From the IMG/VR virus record IMGVR_UViG_3300020281_001005, positions 1 through 43,086 of that record: 43,086 nt of DNA; one strand, given 5' to 3'. How positions within the stretch are numbered: position 1 is the first letter of the stretch; each line of letters begins with the position of its first letter. Positions 30,152-38,920 of this stretch are shown here, piece after piece. The position numbers and the translations under genes are program-made. Source of the DNA: a virus. The notes under the pieces were generated by a model. It was not told the origin of the DNA. It ran no database searches and worked only from the letters and a program-made list of their open reading frames with translations.

Positions 30152-30873
30152 TTGATTCTTTAATATCAAGAGATGTTCCTCAACGTAGGGCAGTTATAGA
30201 TGATCTTGTTGAGAAGTATTCAGAATATTGTTCACCATTTACTTTTAAATTAAAAAGAGGATTACCTGGTCAGGCAATCCATAGAGATGGTTTTATCAAT
30301 TGTTATCTTGATGTAAAGAAGAAATTAGTATATCTGCATGTTGATAAGTGTGGAAGTACTTCAATAACTTCAGCGTTTATCTCTGAGGGTATGACCTTTA
30401 TACCTTTGGAGAATTTTCGTAGAGCCAAGGATTATGATACTATGGCAAAGTTTTTGGTTGAGAGTGAATATACATTTTTTGCTATGACTAGAGATCCTTG
30501 TACCAGATGGGTATCTGGTATGAATGAGTTTATGTGTAGATATAAACCACCATTTGATTGGGTATTAAAACAAGTGAAAAATAAGAAGTATGTGTATGAT
30601 GAACATACTGCACCTCAACATTTGTTTTTAAGGTTATGTTTAGAGTATAATGGTAAATTGAAGTTACTAAAATTAGATGGTAACTTAAAACAAAAAGTCA
30701 ATGATTTTCTTGGTATGAATTTAGACATACAGCATCTAAGGCAGTCTAAATATTTCGTGCCTAATTATACCATGTTGGCAAAAAAATTATTCCATCAGAT
30801 TGTAGAACCTGATATGGAAGAATTTAATAAACTCTACGCTATGGACTATGACCTATACAATTCCGCTCACTAA
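30145..30873 (+). CDS. sulfotransferase-like protein
   Basis: A 242-residue protein with the PAPS-binding 5' loop LVYLHVDKCGSTSITSAF (K68) and the 3'-phosphate motif FFAMTRDPCTRWVSGMNEF, both hallmarks of Sulfotransfer_2-type carbohydrate sulfotransferases. These enzymes move sulfate from PAPS to sugars. It overlaps the preceding and following genes, at the head of the glycan island, so a sulfated glycan on virion or host surface is a reasonable inference. The catalytic base is not clear from sequence alone. Confidence 0.75.
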   Translation: MVVDSLISRDVPQRRAVIDDLVEKYSEYCSPFTFKLKRGLPGQAIHRDGFINCYLDVKKKLVYLHVDKCGSTSITSAFISEGMTFIPLENFRRAKDYDTMAKFLVESEYTFFAMTRDPCTRWVSGMNEFMCRYKPPFDWVLKQVKNKKYVYDEHTAPQHLFLRLCLEYNGKLKLLKLDGNLKQKVNDFLGMNLDIQHLRQSKYFVPNYTMLAKKLFHQIVEPDMEEFNKLYAMDYDLYNSAH

Positions 30874-31486
30874 TCAAGTAGTAAGGGATTCAACAATACA
30901 TCAATTTGAACAATTGATTGCAAATTTTTATGGTGCTACTTATGGGATAGCAGTTGACTCATGTACTCATGCAATGGAATTGTGTATGAGATTTGAGAAG
31001 TATGATTTTGTAGAAGTACCAACCAATACTTATCTCTCAGTTCCACTCATCATGAAGAAGATTGGAATAAGACAATGGAGATGGGAAGATAATCAGTGGG
31101 AAAAATATTATTATATTGGCAGCACAAATATTGTTGATGCTGCTGTTTGTTTTGAAAAGAATTCATATATTCCTGGTACATATTTTTGCTTAAGTTTTCA
31201 ACAAAGAAAACATCTACCACTAGGACGTGGTGGTATGATTCTTACTGATGATCCCAAGGCATATTATGTACTAAAAAGAATGTCATGTGATGGTAGAGAT
31301 TTTTATAGACCTTGGAGAGATCAAGATATAGACATTATGGGATATCATTATTATATGACACCAGAGAAGGCTTCTGAAGGAATAGATAGATTCCATGAAG
31401 TAGTTAATAAACCTGTTAAGCATTGGACTTATCAGGATTATCCTTATCTTCCTGATATGTCGGTATTTAAGCATGACAAAGTTTGA
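30848..31486 (+). CDS. truncated DegT/DnrJ/EryC1-type sugar aminotransferase
   Basis: A 212-residue PLP-enzyme-like protein. The N-terminal part has ATYGIAVDSCTHAMELCMRF and FVEVPTNTYLSVPLIMKKIG, and the PLP Lys site reads FCLSFQQRKHLPLGRGGMILTDD with K121 in the expected place. Full-length relatives have about 370 residues; this one ends about 90 residues after the Lys, so the C-terminal small domain is missing or much reduced. It may be a minimal active form, or a degraded remnant that still has an intact frame. It overlaps its neighbours by 26 and 14 nt. Confidence 0.7.
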   Translation: MTYTIPLTNQVVRDSTIHQFEQLIANFYGATYGIAVDSCTHAMELCMRFEKYDFVEVPTNTYLSVPLIMKKIGIRQWRWEDNQWEKYYYIGSTNIVDAAVCFEKNSYIPGTYFCLSFQQRKHLPLGRGGMILTDDPKAYYVLKRMSCDGRDFYRPWRDQDIDIMGYHYYMTPEKASEGIDRFHEVVNKPVKHWTYQDYPYLPDMSVFKHDKV

Positions 31487-32351
31487 TGATAAACTAAAAG
31501 GTTTACCTCCTATATTCTATTTGAATATGGATCATAGAACTGAGAGGAAGGAACATCTTGAGAATGAATTTAGTAAATGGGGTATTACAGATTATACTAG
31601 AGTATCTGCAAATAGATTTCATACTTCAAAAATAAATGAATGGGGACGTAAGTTAGATTTAATGTTACTTGCTCCCTCAGATGCATCAATTGTAATGAAT
31701 GAGTTCTGGACATTTATTGATTGGTATAATTCTGGTATCTCTGAAAATATGATATTAATTCAAGATGATCTTGCATTAGATCTAATTGAATATTGGCCTT
31801 TTGATTGGAATACTTTATATAAAAATCTTCCTTATAATTGGGACATAGTACAATTTTATTATTGCCATAATGATTTTTTAAATATGCACCTCTCTCCTAG
31901 AATTGGTGAGAGTTCATCTGCTGCGTGTATTCTGATTAATAGACATTTTGTTGAGAAGTTAATGAGGATGCATCTTCAACCAGATGGTTCATTTAAACTT
32001 GATAATAATTTAAGAGATATTACTATTCCTAGAGAATGTTATAGTAGTGATGATTGGTTAATATATCAGGTTGGAAAATCATATACATTACCTTTACTTT
32101 GTTTAAATCAAAGGTTGGCAACTAGACCTGATAATAGACAAGAAGCAAGTAAAGAAGAAGAGATGTATGATGAAGTAGTTGCTCAATATCATAACAAGTT
32201 ATATGATATACTTGCCACTACTGTTACTAGGAAATGGTGGGAGACTAGTAGTAAAAATTATAGTGTAGATGATATTTTAAGTTGGGGTTCTCCTATACAC
32301 CATGAGATGAGAATTCAATTACCACAGTATGATGGGAAGGGGCCAGTCTGA
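31473..32351 (+). CDS. GT25-like glycosyltransferase paralogue 1
   Basis: A 292-residue member of a six-copy tandem family. It begins FDDKLKGLPPIFYLNMDHRTERKEHLENEF, a good version of the GT25 donor-binding segment (family pattern Y-NLD-RTDR). The acidic motif position reads ILIQDDLALD (about residue 96) instead of MEDD, so metal binding is altered but two Asp remain. It also has FDWNTLYKNLPYNWD and the family C-terminal motif KWWETSSKNYSVDDILSWG. It probably transfers or once transferred a sugar to a glycan. Confidence 0.75.
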   Translation: MTKFDDKLKGLPPIFYLNMDHRTERKEHLENEFSKWGITDYTRVSANRFHTSKINEWGRKLDLMLLAPSDASIVMNEFWTFIDWYNSGISENMILIQDDLALDLIEYWPFDWNTLYKNLPYNWDIVQFYYCHNDFLNMHLSPRIGESSSAACILINRHFVEKLMRMHLQPDGSFKLDNNLRDITIPRECYSSDDWLIYQVGKSYTLPLLCLNQRLATRPDNRQEASKEEEMYDEVVAQYHNKLYDILATTVTRKWWETSSKNYSVDDILSWGSPIHHEMRIQLPQYDGKGPV

Positions 32352-33217
32352 TGCATGAGAAATTAAAAGGACTACCGAAGATAATATATCTAAATTCTAA
32401 ACATCATTCTGAGAGGGATGATGAGATGAAGACTCAGTTTGATTTGTTAGGTATAGAAAATTATGAACGATATGAGAAAGAATATACTAATAAAAATATT
32501 GAAGAAGACTTAGGTCTACATGATTGGTTAAAATTTATAGAAGATGATTTTACTGCTCTAAGTGTAGAAGAGTTATCTATTACATTAGACCATTATAATG
32601 CAATAGTTAAATGGTTAGATACTAGCGATGATGATGTTTGCATCATAATGGACGATGTTGTTAATATGGATACAATAGAATACTGGCATTTTGATTGGGA
32701 AAAATTTTATTATAGACTTCCTTATAACTGGGATTGTATTCAGTTATTTGTCAATTCAACTAACGAACAGATTAGGACATATCTACATCCTTGGAGAAAG
32801 ACATCTAGATCTACTAGATGTTATATGATAACTAGACAGTTTGCTAAGAAGGTAAAGAAGTTCCATTATAAAGATGGTAAGTTCCGTTTATATTATCCAA
32901 ATAAAGATAGGAGTCATTATGAACCTGATGAGGGAAGTGTTGAGGTAACTTTATTTGATTTGGGAATAACTTATAGTTGTCCGTTATTCCGTCTGACAGA
33001 TATGTTTATGGAGAGTGATGAACTTGATATTAGAATGTGTAGAGATAGGTTATCTTCACAAGCAATACAATACTTTTGGAATTATGCAATAAGTGTTCAA
33101 TCAAATGAGGAATTTTTTAATTATGGATATAGTCAGGATTGGAAGAGAATAGTTACCTTTGATATGAAGTCTGAATGGGTTCATCAGAATAAAGAAAAGA
33201 TATTGGTATGGATTTAG
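32351..33217 (+). CDS. GT25-like glycosyltransferase paralogue 2 (divergent)
   Basis: A 288-residue paralogue, overlapping copy 1 by one base. The N-terminal motif is degraded to IIYLNSKHHSERDDEMKTQF and the acidic motif to IIMDDVVNMD (about residue 100), so it lacks the canonical NLD-R--DR and MEDD. The conserved FDWEKFYYRLPYNWDCIQL and the C-terminal NYAISVQSNEEFFNYG remain. It may be non-catalytic, a partner subunit or specificity module, or have shifted function. Confidence 0.7.
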   Translation: MHEKLKGLPKIIYLNSKHHSERDDEMKTQFDLLGIENYERYEKEYTNKNIEEDLGLHDWLKFIEDDFTALSVEELSITLDHYNAIVKWLDTSDDDVCIIMDDVVNMDTIEYWHFDWEKFYYRLPYNWDCIQLFVNSTNEQIRTYLHPWRKTSRSTRCYMITRQFAKKVKKFHYKDGKFRLYYPNKDRSHYEPDEGSVEVTLFDLGITYSCPLFRLTDMFMESDELDIRMCRDRLSSQAIQYFWNYAISVQSNEEFFNYGYSQDWKRIVTFDMKSEWVHQNKEKILVWI

Positions 33218-34110
33218 ATAATAAGTTAAAAGGTATGCCTCATGTATACTACTTTAATCTGGATAATAGAACAGATAGAAGGCAGTATATGGAGAAGCAA
33301 TTTGATAGGTGGGGTATTAAGTATACTAGATTGTCGGGTACTAAGTATCTCGGATCTCAAGTAAAATCTTGGTCTCATTTAATTGTAGATTATGAGAACT
33401 ATACATTACTACCACCCATTGCTGCTAATGCAATAAGTCATCTTGATTTCTTAAAGAAGTGGTATAAAGAATCTAATGATCCTTATCTTATATTGATGGA
33501 GGATGATTATGATTTAAATTGTATTAAGAGATGGCATTTTGATTGGGAATATCTTATGAGTAGACTTCCTTATGATTGGGATTGTCTTCACATGGGATTT
33601 GAGAATCCAGAGGGGATGCCAATGTTTTTACATCCTATACAATCAGCACATGATTTTGGTCCAGTTCTTTTACATAGAGAATATGTTGAGAAACTTATTG
33701 ATCTTCATTGTGTAGGTGATAGATATAGATTATTAAATACGGTTGCTAATGCTGCTTGGAATTCTGGTAAAGCAGTTGCTGGATCTGGAACAGTTGATTA
33801 TTTTATGGTTCATTGTGGTAGAACATATTGTGTTCCTCTTATTACAATAAATCCATCCTTTGGTAGTTTTGAAGATAACAGTGCTCTACAAAAATTTTAT
33901 AGAGAGAGTGGAGATATTAAAGCAAGAAATGCATATTATTTTTGGTGGAAGCATGAACGAGATAGATTTACTTTAGATGACTTCTTTACCTATGGAACTT
34001 CCAAAGATGCAAAGATGACACTGGACACGGAGAAGTTTTTGCATTATGATATAACTAATAAGATGAGTGAAATCTACGGGGAAAAGTATCTGGAAAACTA
34101 TAGACCATGA
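33208..34110 (+). CDS. GT25-like glycosyltransferase paralogue 3 (canonical)
   Basis: A 300-residue paralogue with intact motifs: VYYFNLDNRTDRRQYMEKQF (NLDNRTDR at 17-24), then ILMEDDYDLN (E98, D99, D100), FDWEYLMSRLPYDWDCLHMGFE, GTVDYFMVHCGRTYCVPLI and YFWWKHERDRFTLDDFFTYG. This is the pattern expected for an active retaining or inverting GT25-type enzyme of lipooligosaccharide or protein glycan synthesis. It starts 10 nt inside copy 2. Confidence 0.8.
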   Translation: MDLDNKLKGMPHVYYFNLDNRTDRRQYMEKQFDRWGIKYTRLSGTKYLGSQVKSWSHLIVDYENYTLLPPIAANAISHLDFLKKWYKESNDPYLILMEDDYDLNCIKRWHFDWEYLMSRLPYDWDCLHMGFENPEGMPMFLHPIQSAHDFGPVLLHREYVEKLIDLHCVGDRYRLLNTVANAAWNSGKAVAGSGTVDYFMVHCGRTYCVPLITINPSFGSFEDNSALQKFYRESGDIKARNAYYFWWKHERDRFTLDDFFTYGTSKDAKMTLDTEKFLHYDITNKMSEIYGEKYLENYRP

Positions 34111-35087
34111 CTGTTAAAAAATACGAATTCGCTGATAAGTTAAGGCACTTGCCACATATTCTTTATACCAATGTAAAGTCACAGATTAACAGAAAGCATT
34201 GGATGGAATATCATTTTAGAATTTATGGTATGGCATTTACTAGGATTGAACAACCTCCTATTAAAGATATGCCTAAAGATTTTCATAAGCAATTAGTTGG
34301 GGATTATTCTGATAAAAGTTCTATAATAATTAATTGGTATTCATCTCAGATTTTAGATCTATTGCGTAAGTGGTTAGATGATACTAAAGCAACTGGTGAA
34401 CCTTATATCATTTTAATGGAGGATGATTATGATGTAAGGATCTCAGACTACTGGCATTTTAGTTGGGATTATATGATGGAGCAATTACCTTATGGGTGGG
34501 ATTGTATCCAGTTAGGATTTGAATCTCCAGATGTAGTTCCATTTTATTTGCATCCTACTAAACCAGAGTATTCTCTTGGTGCTACTTTAATGAGTAGACA
34601 TTATGCTGAGAAGTTATTGGATCTTCATTATATTAATGGTAAATATAAATTTGATAATGTAATTGCAAATTCTGTGTATATGAATAGAGAATCTGGAATA
34701 CATGATGGAATGAATTATGATCAGACTTCAGGATCACCAGATTACTTTATAGCACAATCTGGTAATTGTTATTCTCTTCCTATGATACCTATAGTTCCAT
34801 ATTTTTCTGGAGTTAGTGATCATGGAGGTTCTGGAGATGATAATGCTTGGCAAGCAAGACCTAGTTTTTTAAAATGTTATAAAGCATATTGGGAGTGGTG
34901 GACACAGGATAGAGATAACTTTACTTCTGATGAATTTTTTAGTTATGGTAAGGATAATGATAATCTTATGGAGAGGGATATCTCACAATGGAGTGATAAA
35001 TATTTCCTCGAACAAGCACATTCACAACGAAAAGAATTTTTGACTAGATTCGGGTTGGTATTAGACAATCATGGCATTAAAGGATAA
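34107..35087 (+). CDS. GT25-like glycosyltransferase paralogue 4
   Basis: A 326-residue paralogue. The N-terminal motif is weakened (ILYTNVKSQINRKHWMEYHF), but the acidic motif ILMEDDYDVR (about residue 104), FSWDYMMEQLPYGWDCIQLGFE and SPDYFIAQSGNCYSLPMI are kept. It is longest of the six because of insertions near ANSVYMNRESGIHDGMNYDQT. The C terminus has WEWWTQDRDNFTSDEFFSYG followed by a tail. It may use a different donor sugar. Confidence 0.75.
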   Translation: MTVKKYEFADKLRHLPHILYTNVKSQINRKHWMEYHFRIYGMAFTRIEQPPIKDMPKDFHKQLVGDYSDKSSIIINWYSSQILDLLRKWLDDTKATGEPYIILMEDDYDVRISDYWHFSWDYMMEQLPYGWDCIQLGFESPDVVPFYLHPTKPEYSLGATLMSRHYAEKLLDLHYINGKYKFDNVIANSVYMNRESGIHDGMNYDQTSGSPDYFIAQSGNCYSLPMIPIVPYFSGVSDHGGSGDDNAWQARPSFLKCYKAYWEWWTQDRDNFTSDEFFSYGKDNDNLMERDISQWSDKYFLEQAHSQRKEFLTRFGLVLDNHGIKG

Positions 35088-35892
35088 ATTAAAAGGATTA
35101 CCTAGGGTTTATTATTTTAATAATAATAAAGTCCTAGATGAACATATGGACAGGAGTCTAAGTAACTTAGATGTCATGGACTATAGTTGTATGCGTATTA
35201 AGTATACAAGTGAGAATATTTCTGAATGGAAAGATTTAATTTTAAATAGATCAGATTATAAACTTCCTGTTAGTGTTGCTGGATTTTCTATATCAGTTCT
35301 TGAATTTTTAAAGGATTGGTTAGATGTTACAGAGCAGGATCAAGATCCCGAATTAATAATTATGCGGGATACTATTGATTGGGAAGTTGCTCAAACAGAT
35401 CTATCTTATACATGGGATTTTGATTGGAAATATATTCATTCAAGATTACCTTATGATTGGGATTGTTTTCAATTTGGATTTGAGAATTTACATTATATTC
35501 CTTTTTATCTTCATCAGATAATGCCAGCGACTACCTTTGGTCCTTCTCTATTGAATAGGAGATACGTTAAGAAGTTAGTCAGGTTACATTATAAAGATGG
35601 TAAGTATGATCTTAACGGTAAGATTGCAAATTTAAACTTTGGTCTTAAGTCTGGAACAGTTGATTATTTTATAGGTCATAACGGTAAAACTTATTGTCTT
35701 CCTTTACTACCTAATAATCCAAAGTTCTTCCCAAGTAATACTAAAAAGTTTAAGGTAGTACGTGCTTGTAAATTAGCATACTATGATTGGTGGGTTAATG
35801 AGAGTAAGAAGTTTAGTCTTGAAGAGATTTTTACTTATGGTAAAACAAATGATCTTGGTATGATTAGGAAGACTATGAATTATTATAATTGA
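35071..35892 (+). CDS. GT25-like glycosyltransferase paralogue 5 (probably non-catalytic)
   Basis: A 273-residue paralogue. The N-terminal motif is lost (RVYYFNNNKVLDEHMDRSL) and the acidic motif reads IIMRDTIDWE (R99 in place of Glu), with an insertion before FDWKYIHSRLPYDWDCFQFGFE. The family fold motifs GTVDYFIGHNGKTYCLPLL and YDWWVNESKKFSLEEIFTYG remain. Retention of fold but loss of donor and metal motifs suggests a structural or regulatory partner. It overlaps copy 4 by 17 nt. Confidence 0.7.
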   Translation: MALKDKLKGLPRVYYFNNNKVLDEHMDRSLSNLDVMDYSCMRIKYTSENISEWKDLILNRSDYKLPVSVAGFSISVLEFLKDWLDVTEQDQDPELIIMRDTIDWEVAQTDLSYTWDFDWKYIHSRLPYDWDCFQFGFENLHYIPFYLHQIMPATTFGPSLLNRRYVKKLVRLHYKDGKYDLNGKIANLNFGLKSGTVDYFIGHNGKTYCLPLLPNNPKFFPSNTKKFKVVRACKLAYYDWWVNESKKFSLEEIFTYGKTNDLGMIRKTMNYYN

Positions 35893-35893
35893 T

Positions 35894-36703
35894 ATGCTTA
35901 AGTATGATAAAGGTAAATTAAGAAATTTTCCTCATGTATATTATGTCAATCTTGATAATAGAACTGATAGAAAAGAATACATGGAGAAGCAGTTTGAGTT
36001 TTGGAGATTAGATTTTACTAGAGTCTCTTCTTCAAAATATGCTGCGTCTAAAGCAAAAGAGTGGGGAGCAGATAAGGTAACTGGTAAGGTTACTGGTATG
36101 CCAGCATATGTTGTTGGTAATGCAGTTACTCATCTAGAGTTTATGAAGGATTGGTTGAATACCTCAACTGATCCTTGGTTGCTTTTAATGGAAGATGATT
36201 ATGATTTAAATCTATTTCAATATTGGAATTTTAATTGGGATTATCTAATGAATAGAATTCCTTATGATTGGGATTGTCTTCAAATTGGATATGAGTCTAC
36301 TAAGTTTATACCATTCTTTTTACACCCAAAATTAAATCATACTTATTTTGGTCCAGTTATTTTACAAAGAGATTATGTTGAGAAGATATTGGATTTACAT
36401 TCTGATGGAGATAAGTGGAATTTTGAGAAGGTATTAGGAGATAAGAAGTTTAATAAATCTGCTGGAACTGTCGATTATTTTATTGGACATACTGGTAGGA
36501 CATATTGTATTCCATTAATCACTACTAACGATACGCTGACAAGTGGAGAAAATGGTGTTATGATTAATAGAATACATCATAAACATTCTAGACGTGCATA
36601 TTACCATTGGTGGATGACACAACATAAGAAGTTTAGCTTGGATGATTTCTTTACTTATGGTAAAGTAAATGATCATAAGATGATAATCTCAACTATAAAA
36701 TAA
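35894..36703 (+). CDS. GT25-like glycosyltransferase paralogue 6 (canonical)
   Basis: A 269-residue paralogue with canonical motifs: VYYVNLDNRTDRKEYMEKQF (NLDNRTDR at 19-26), LLMEDDYDLN (E100, D101, D102), FNWDYLMNRIPYDWDCLQIGYE, GTVDYFIGHTGRTYCIPLI and YHWWMTQHKKFSLDDFFTYG. It is closest to copy 3. It starts one base after copy 5 and is followed by one base before the amidinotransferase gene. Confidence 0.8.
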   Translation: MLKYDKGKLRNFPHVYYVNLDNRTDRKEYMEKQFEFWRLDFTRVSSSKYAASKAKEWGADKVTGKVTGMPAYVVGNAVTHLEFMKDWLNTSTDPWLLLMEDDYDLNLFQYWNFNWDYLMNRIPYDWDCLQIGYESTKFIPFFLHPKLNHTYFGPVILQRDYVEKILDLHSDGDKWNFEKVLGDKKFNKSAGTVDYFIGHTGRTYCIPLITTNDTLTSGENGVMINRIHHKHSRRAYYHWWMTQHKKFSLDDFFTYGKVNDHKMIISTIK

Positions 36704-36704
36704 T

Positions 36705-37709
36705 ATGTACGCTACTAACGAATGGGATAAACTTAAGAAGGTTATAGTTGGTGTTGCAGATTATGCAACTATGCCACCTGTAGAGAAGGATACTAGAACT
36801 ATTAATTATGCTGGTGTTAAACCAAGGAAGAAGATGTTTGGTTTTGGTGATGAGGAGTATCTTCCTATTAAAGTTGGACCATTTCCAGAGCAAGTAATTA
36901 CAGAAGCAAATGAGGATTTAGAAGTCTTTGTTAATTTTTTAAAAGGTGAAGGTGTAGAGGTTGTACGTCCAAAGAGAGAACCAGTAGAATATTATAATTA
37001 TTGTCCTAGAGATTCTGTATTTGTACATAGTAATCTTGCTTTAGCAACTCCTATGCCTCTAAGATCTAGAAGAGGTGAGTGGAGATCAATGCGTGAGCAT
37101 TTACCAAATGCTATTGAGATGCCATGTCAATATATTGATGAACTTTATAATGAAGATTGTATTGGTAATCCAGATGTCTTAGCATTAAATGAAGTTACTC
37201 CAGCATTTGATGCTGCTAATACTCTTAGAGCAAATACTGATATTTTATATTTGGTATCAAATAGTGGTAATGAATTAGGTGCTGAGTTATTACAACATCA
37301 GTTACATGAAGCAGGATGTGATGCAGATGTTCATTTACTTAAAGATGTTTATTCATACTCTCATATTGATACTACAGTAGCATTTTTAAGAGAAGGACTT
37401 ATACTTGCAAATCCATCTAGATTAAAAGATAAGGATCAGTTGCCAGGACCATTTAAGGAATGGGATGTTATATATTGTCCAGAAGCGATTGACATAGGAT
37501 CTTACCCTGGATATAATAACATGTCAGTATGGGCGAACATGAATTTGTTCAGCATCAATCCAGGTTTAGTTGCTCTTGAAGAACATCAAGAACCAACTAG
37601 AAAACTTCTTGAGAGTCATGGTATAGAATGTGCTATGCTTCCAATGAGGCATCAAAGAACTTTGAGTGGTGGATACCATTGTGTAACACTTGATTTGGAG
37701 AGAGAATGA
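36705..37709 (+). CDS. glycine/inosamine-type amidinotransferase
   Basis: A 334-residue member of the AGAT/StrB family, which moves an amidino group from arginine to an amine. The catalytic triad is visible: D169 in TPAFDAAN, H220 in YSYSHIDTTV and C326 in LSGGYHCVTLD. PRDSVFVHSNLA is the family N-terminal motif. In glycan islands such enzymes can add guanidino groups to amino sugars, consistent with the aminotransferase-like gene nearby; glycine amidinotransferase activity is the alternative. The stop overlaps the dehydrogenase start by 4 nt. Confidence 0.9.
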   Translation: MYATNEWDKLKKVIVGVADYATMPPVEKDTRTINYAGVKPRKKMFGFGDEEYLPIKVGPFPEQVITEANEDLEVFVNFLKGEGVEVVRPKREPVEYYNYCPRDSVFVHSNLALATPMPLRSRRGEWRSMREHLPNAIEMPCQYIDELYNEDCIGNPDVLALNEVTPAFDAANTLRANTDILYLVSNSGNELGAELLQHQLHEAGCDADVHLLKDVYSYSHIDTTVAFLREGLILANPSRLKDKDQLPGPFKEWDVIYCPEAIDIGSYPGYNNMSVWANMNLFSINPGLVALEEHQEPTRKLLESHGIECAMLPMRHQRTLSGGYHCVTLDLERE

Positions 37710-38920
37710 ATATAGGTTTTATTGGTCTTGGCAAACTTGGCATGCCTTGTGCTGAGGAGGTTGCTAAGGCAGGTCATTTTGTATTTGGATATGATGTTGA
37801 ATCTAGAGATAGTTGTTTAGTAGACATTCGTCCATCAATTAAAGAAGTTGTAATTAGATCGGATATAATTTTTATTGCTGTTCCTACACCTCATGATAAA
37901 GATTATGATGGTAGTAAACCATGCATGCATTTAGAACCAAAAGATTTTGATTATAGTATAGTCGAGAATGTAATAAAAGAAATTAATAAGTATGTAGATA
38001 ATCAATTAATAGTTTTAATCTCTACAGTTTTACCTGGTACAACTAGAGAAAGATTCACACCAATGAAAGGTAGGTTTGTATATAATCCTTACCTTATTGC
38101 TATGGGTACTGTTGCATTTGATTTTACAAATCCAGAGATAGTAATGATAGGTACTGAAGATGGTACTGAGACTGGTGATGCTAAAGAACTGATTCAATTT
38201 TATAGATCAATAGCAAAGAATGATCCACCTTATATTGTTGGTACATGGGATGAGTGTGAATGTATAAAAGTTTTTTATAATACATTCATTAGTAATAAAA
38301 TTAGTTTTGTCAATATGATTCAAGATGTTGCTGAGAGACAGGGTAACATTAATGTTGATGTTGTTACTGGTGCATTGTGTCAGGCAGGAACTAGGATTAT
38401 CAATTCATCTTATATGACAGCAGGTATGGGTGATGGTGGTGCTTGTCATCCTAGAGATAATATTGCTCTTAGATTTTTGGCAAAGAAGTTAGAACTTGGA
38501 TATGATTTGTTTGAAGGTATAATGTTATCCAGAGAAGAACAGGCAAAGAATTTAGCAAAAAGGTTGGTTGAACTTGCATTAGAGAATAGGATGTCTATTG
38601 TTATTCATGGTAAAGCATATAAACCAAGGGTATCATACATTGAAGGAAGTTATGGTTTATTGGTAGGTCATTTTTGTAAGGAGTTGTGTGGTAGTGTTGA
38701 ATTATCATATGTTGATAAATGTACAGGAGATACATATGATAGCGATAAACCTGCTGTGTTTTTACTTGCCCATAGTGCAACAACAACTTATAGATACTGG
38801 GATAATCCAGATAGTGATGAACTATATTGTGAGATCCCAGATGGCAGTATAGTCGTTGATCCTTGGAGGAAATTTACTTCAGATACTTTAGAGGTTATTC
38901 ATTATGGCAAGACTAGATGA
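37706..38920 (+). CDS. UDP-glucose/GDP-mannose dehydrogenase family enzyme
   Basis: A 404-residue NAD-dependent four-electron dehydrogenase. The N-terminal NAD motif IGFIGLGKLGMPCAEEVAKAGH, FIAVPTPHD, ISTVLPGTT and the catalytic region AGMGDGGACHPRDNIALRF (C247) are intact, followed by the C-terminal KAYKPRVSYIEGSYGLLVG. It would oxidise an NDP-sugar to a uronic acid, a donor for acidic glycans. It is between the amidinotransferase and an oxygenase-like gene with 4-17 nt overlaps. The exact sugar is not readable. Confidence 0.9.
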   Translation: MNIGFIGLGKLGMPCAEEVAKAGHFVFGYDVESRDSCLVDIRPSIKEVVIRSDIIFIAVPTPHDKDYDGSKPCMHLEPKDFDYSIVENVIKEINKYVDNQLIVLISTVLPGTTRERFTPMKGRFVYNPYLIAMGTVAFDFTNPEIVMIGTEDGTETGDAKELIQFYRSIAKNDPPYIVGTWDECECIKVFYNTFISNKISFVNMIQDVAERQGNINVDVVTGALCQAGTRIINSSYMTAGMGDGGACHPRDNIALRFLAKKLELGYDLFEGIMLSREEQAKNLAKRLVELALENRMSIVIHGKAYKPRVSYIEGSYGLLVGHFCKELCGSVELSYVDKCTGDTYDSDKPAVFLLAHSATTTYRYWDNPDSDELYCEIPDGSIVVDPWRKFTSDTLEVIHYGKTR

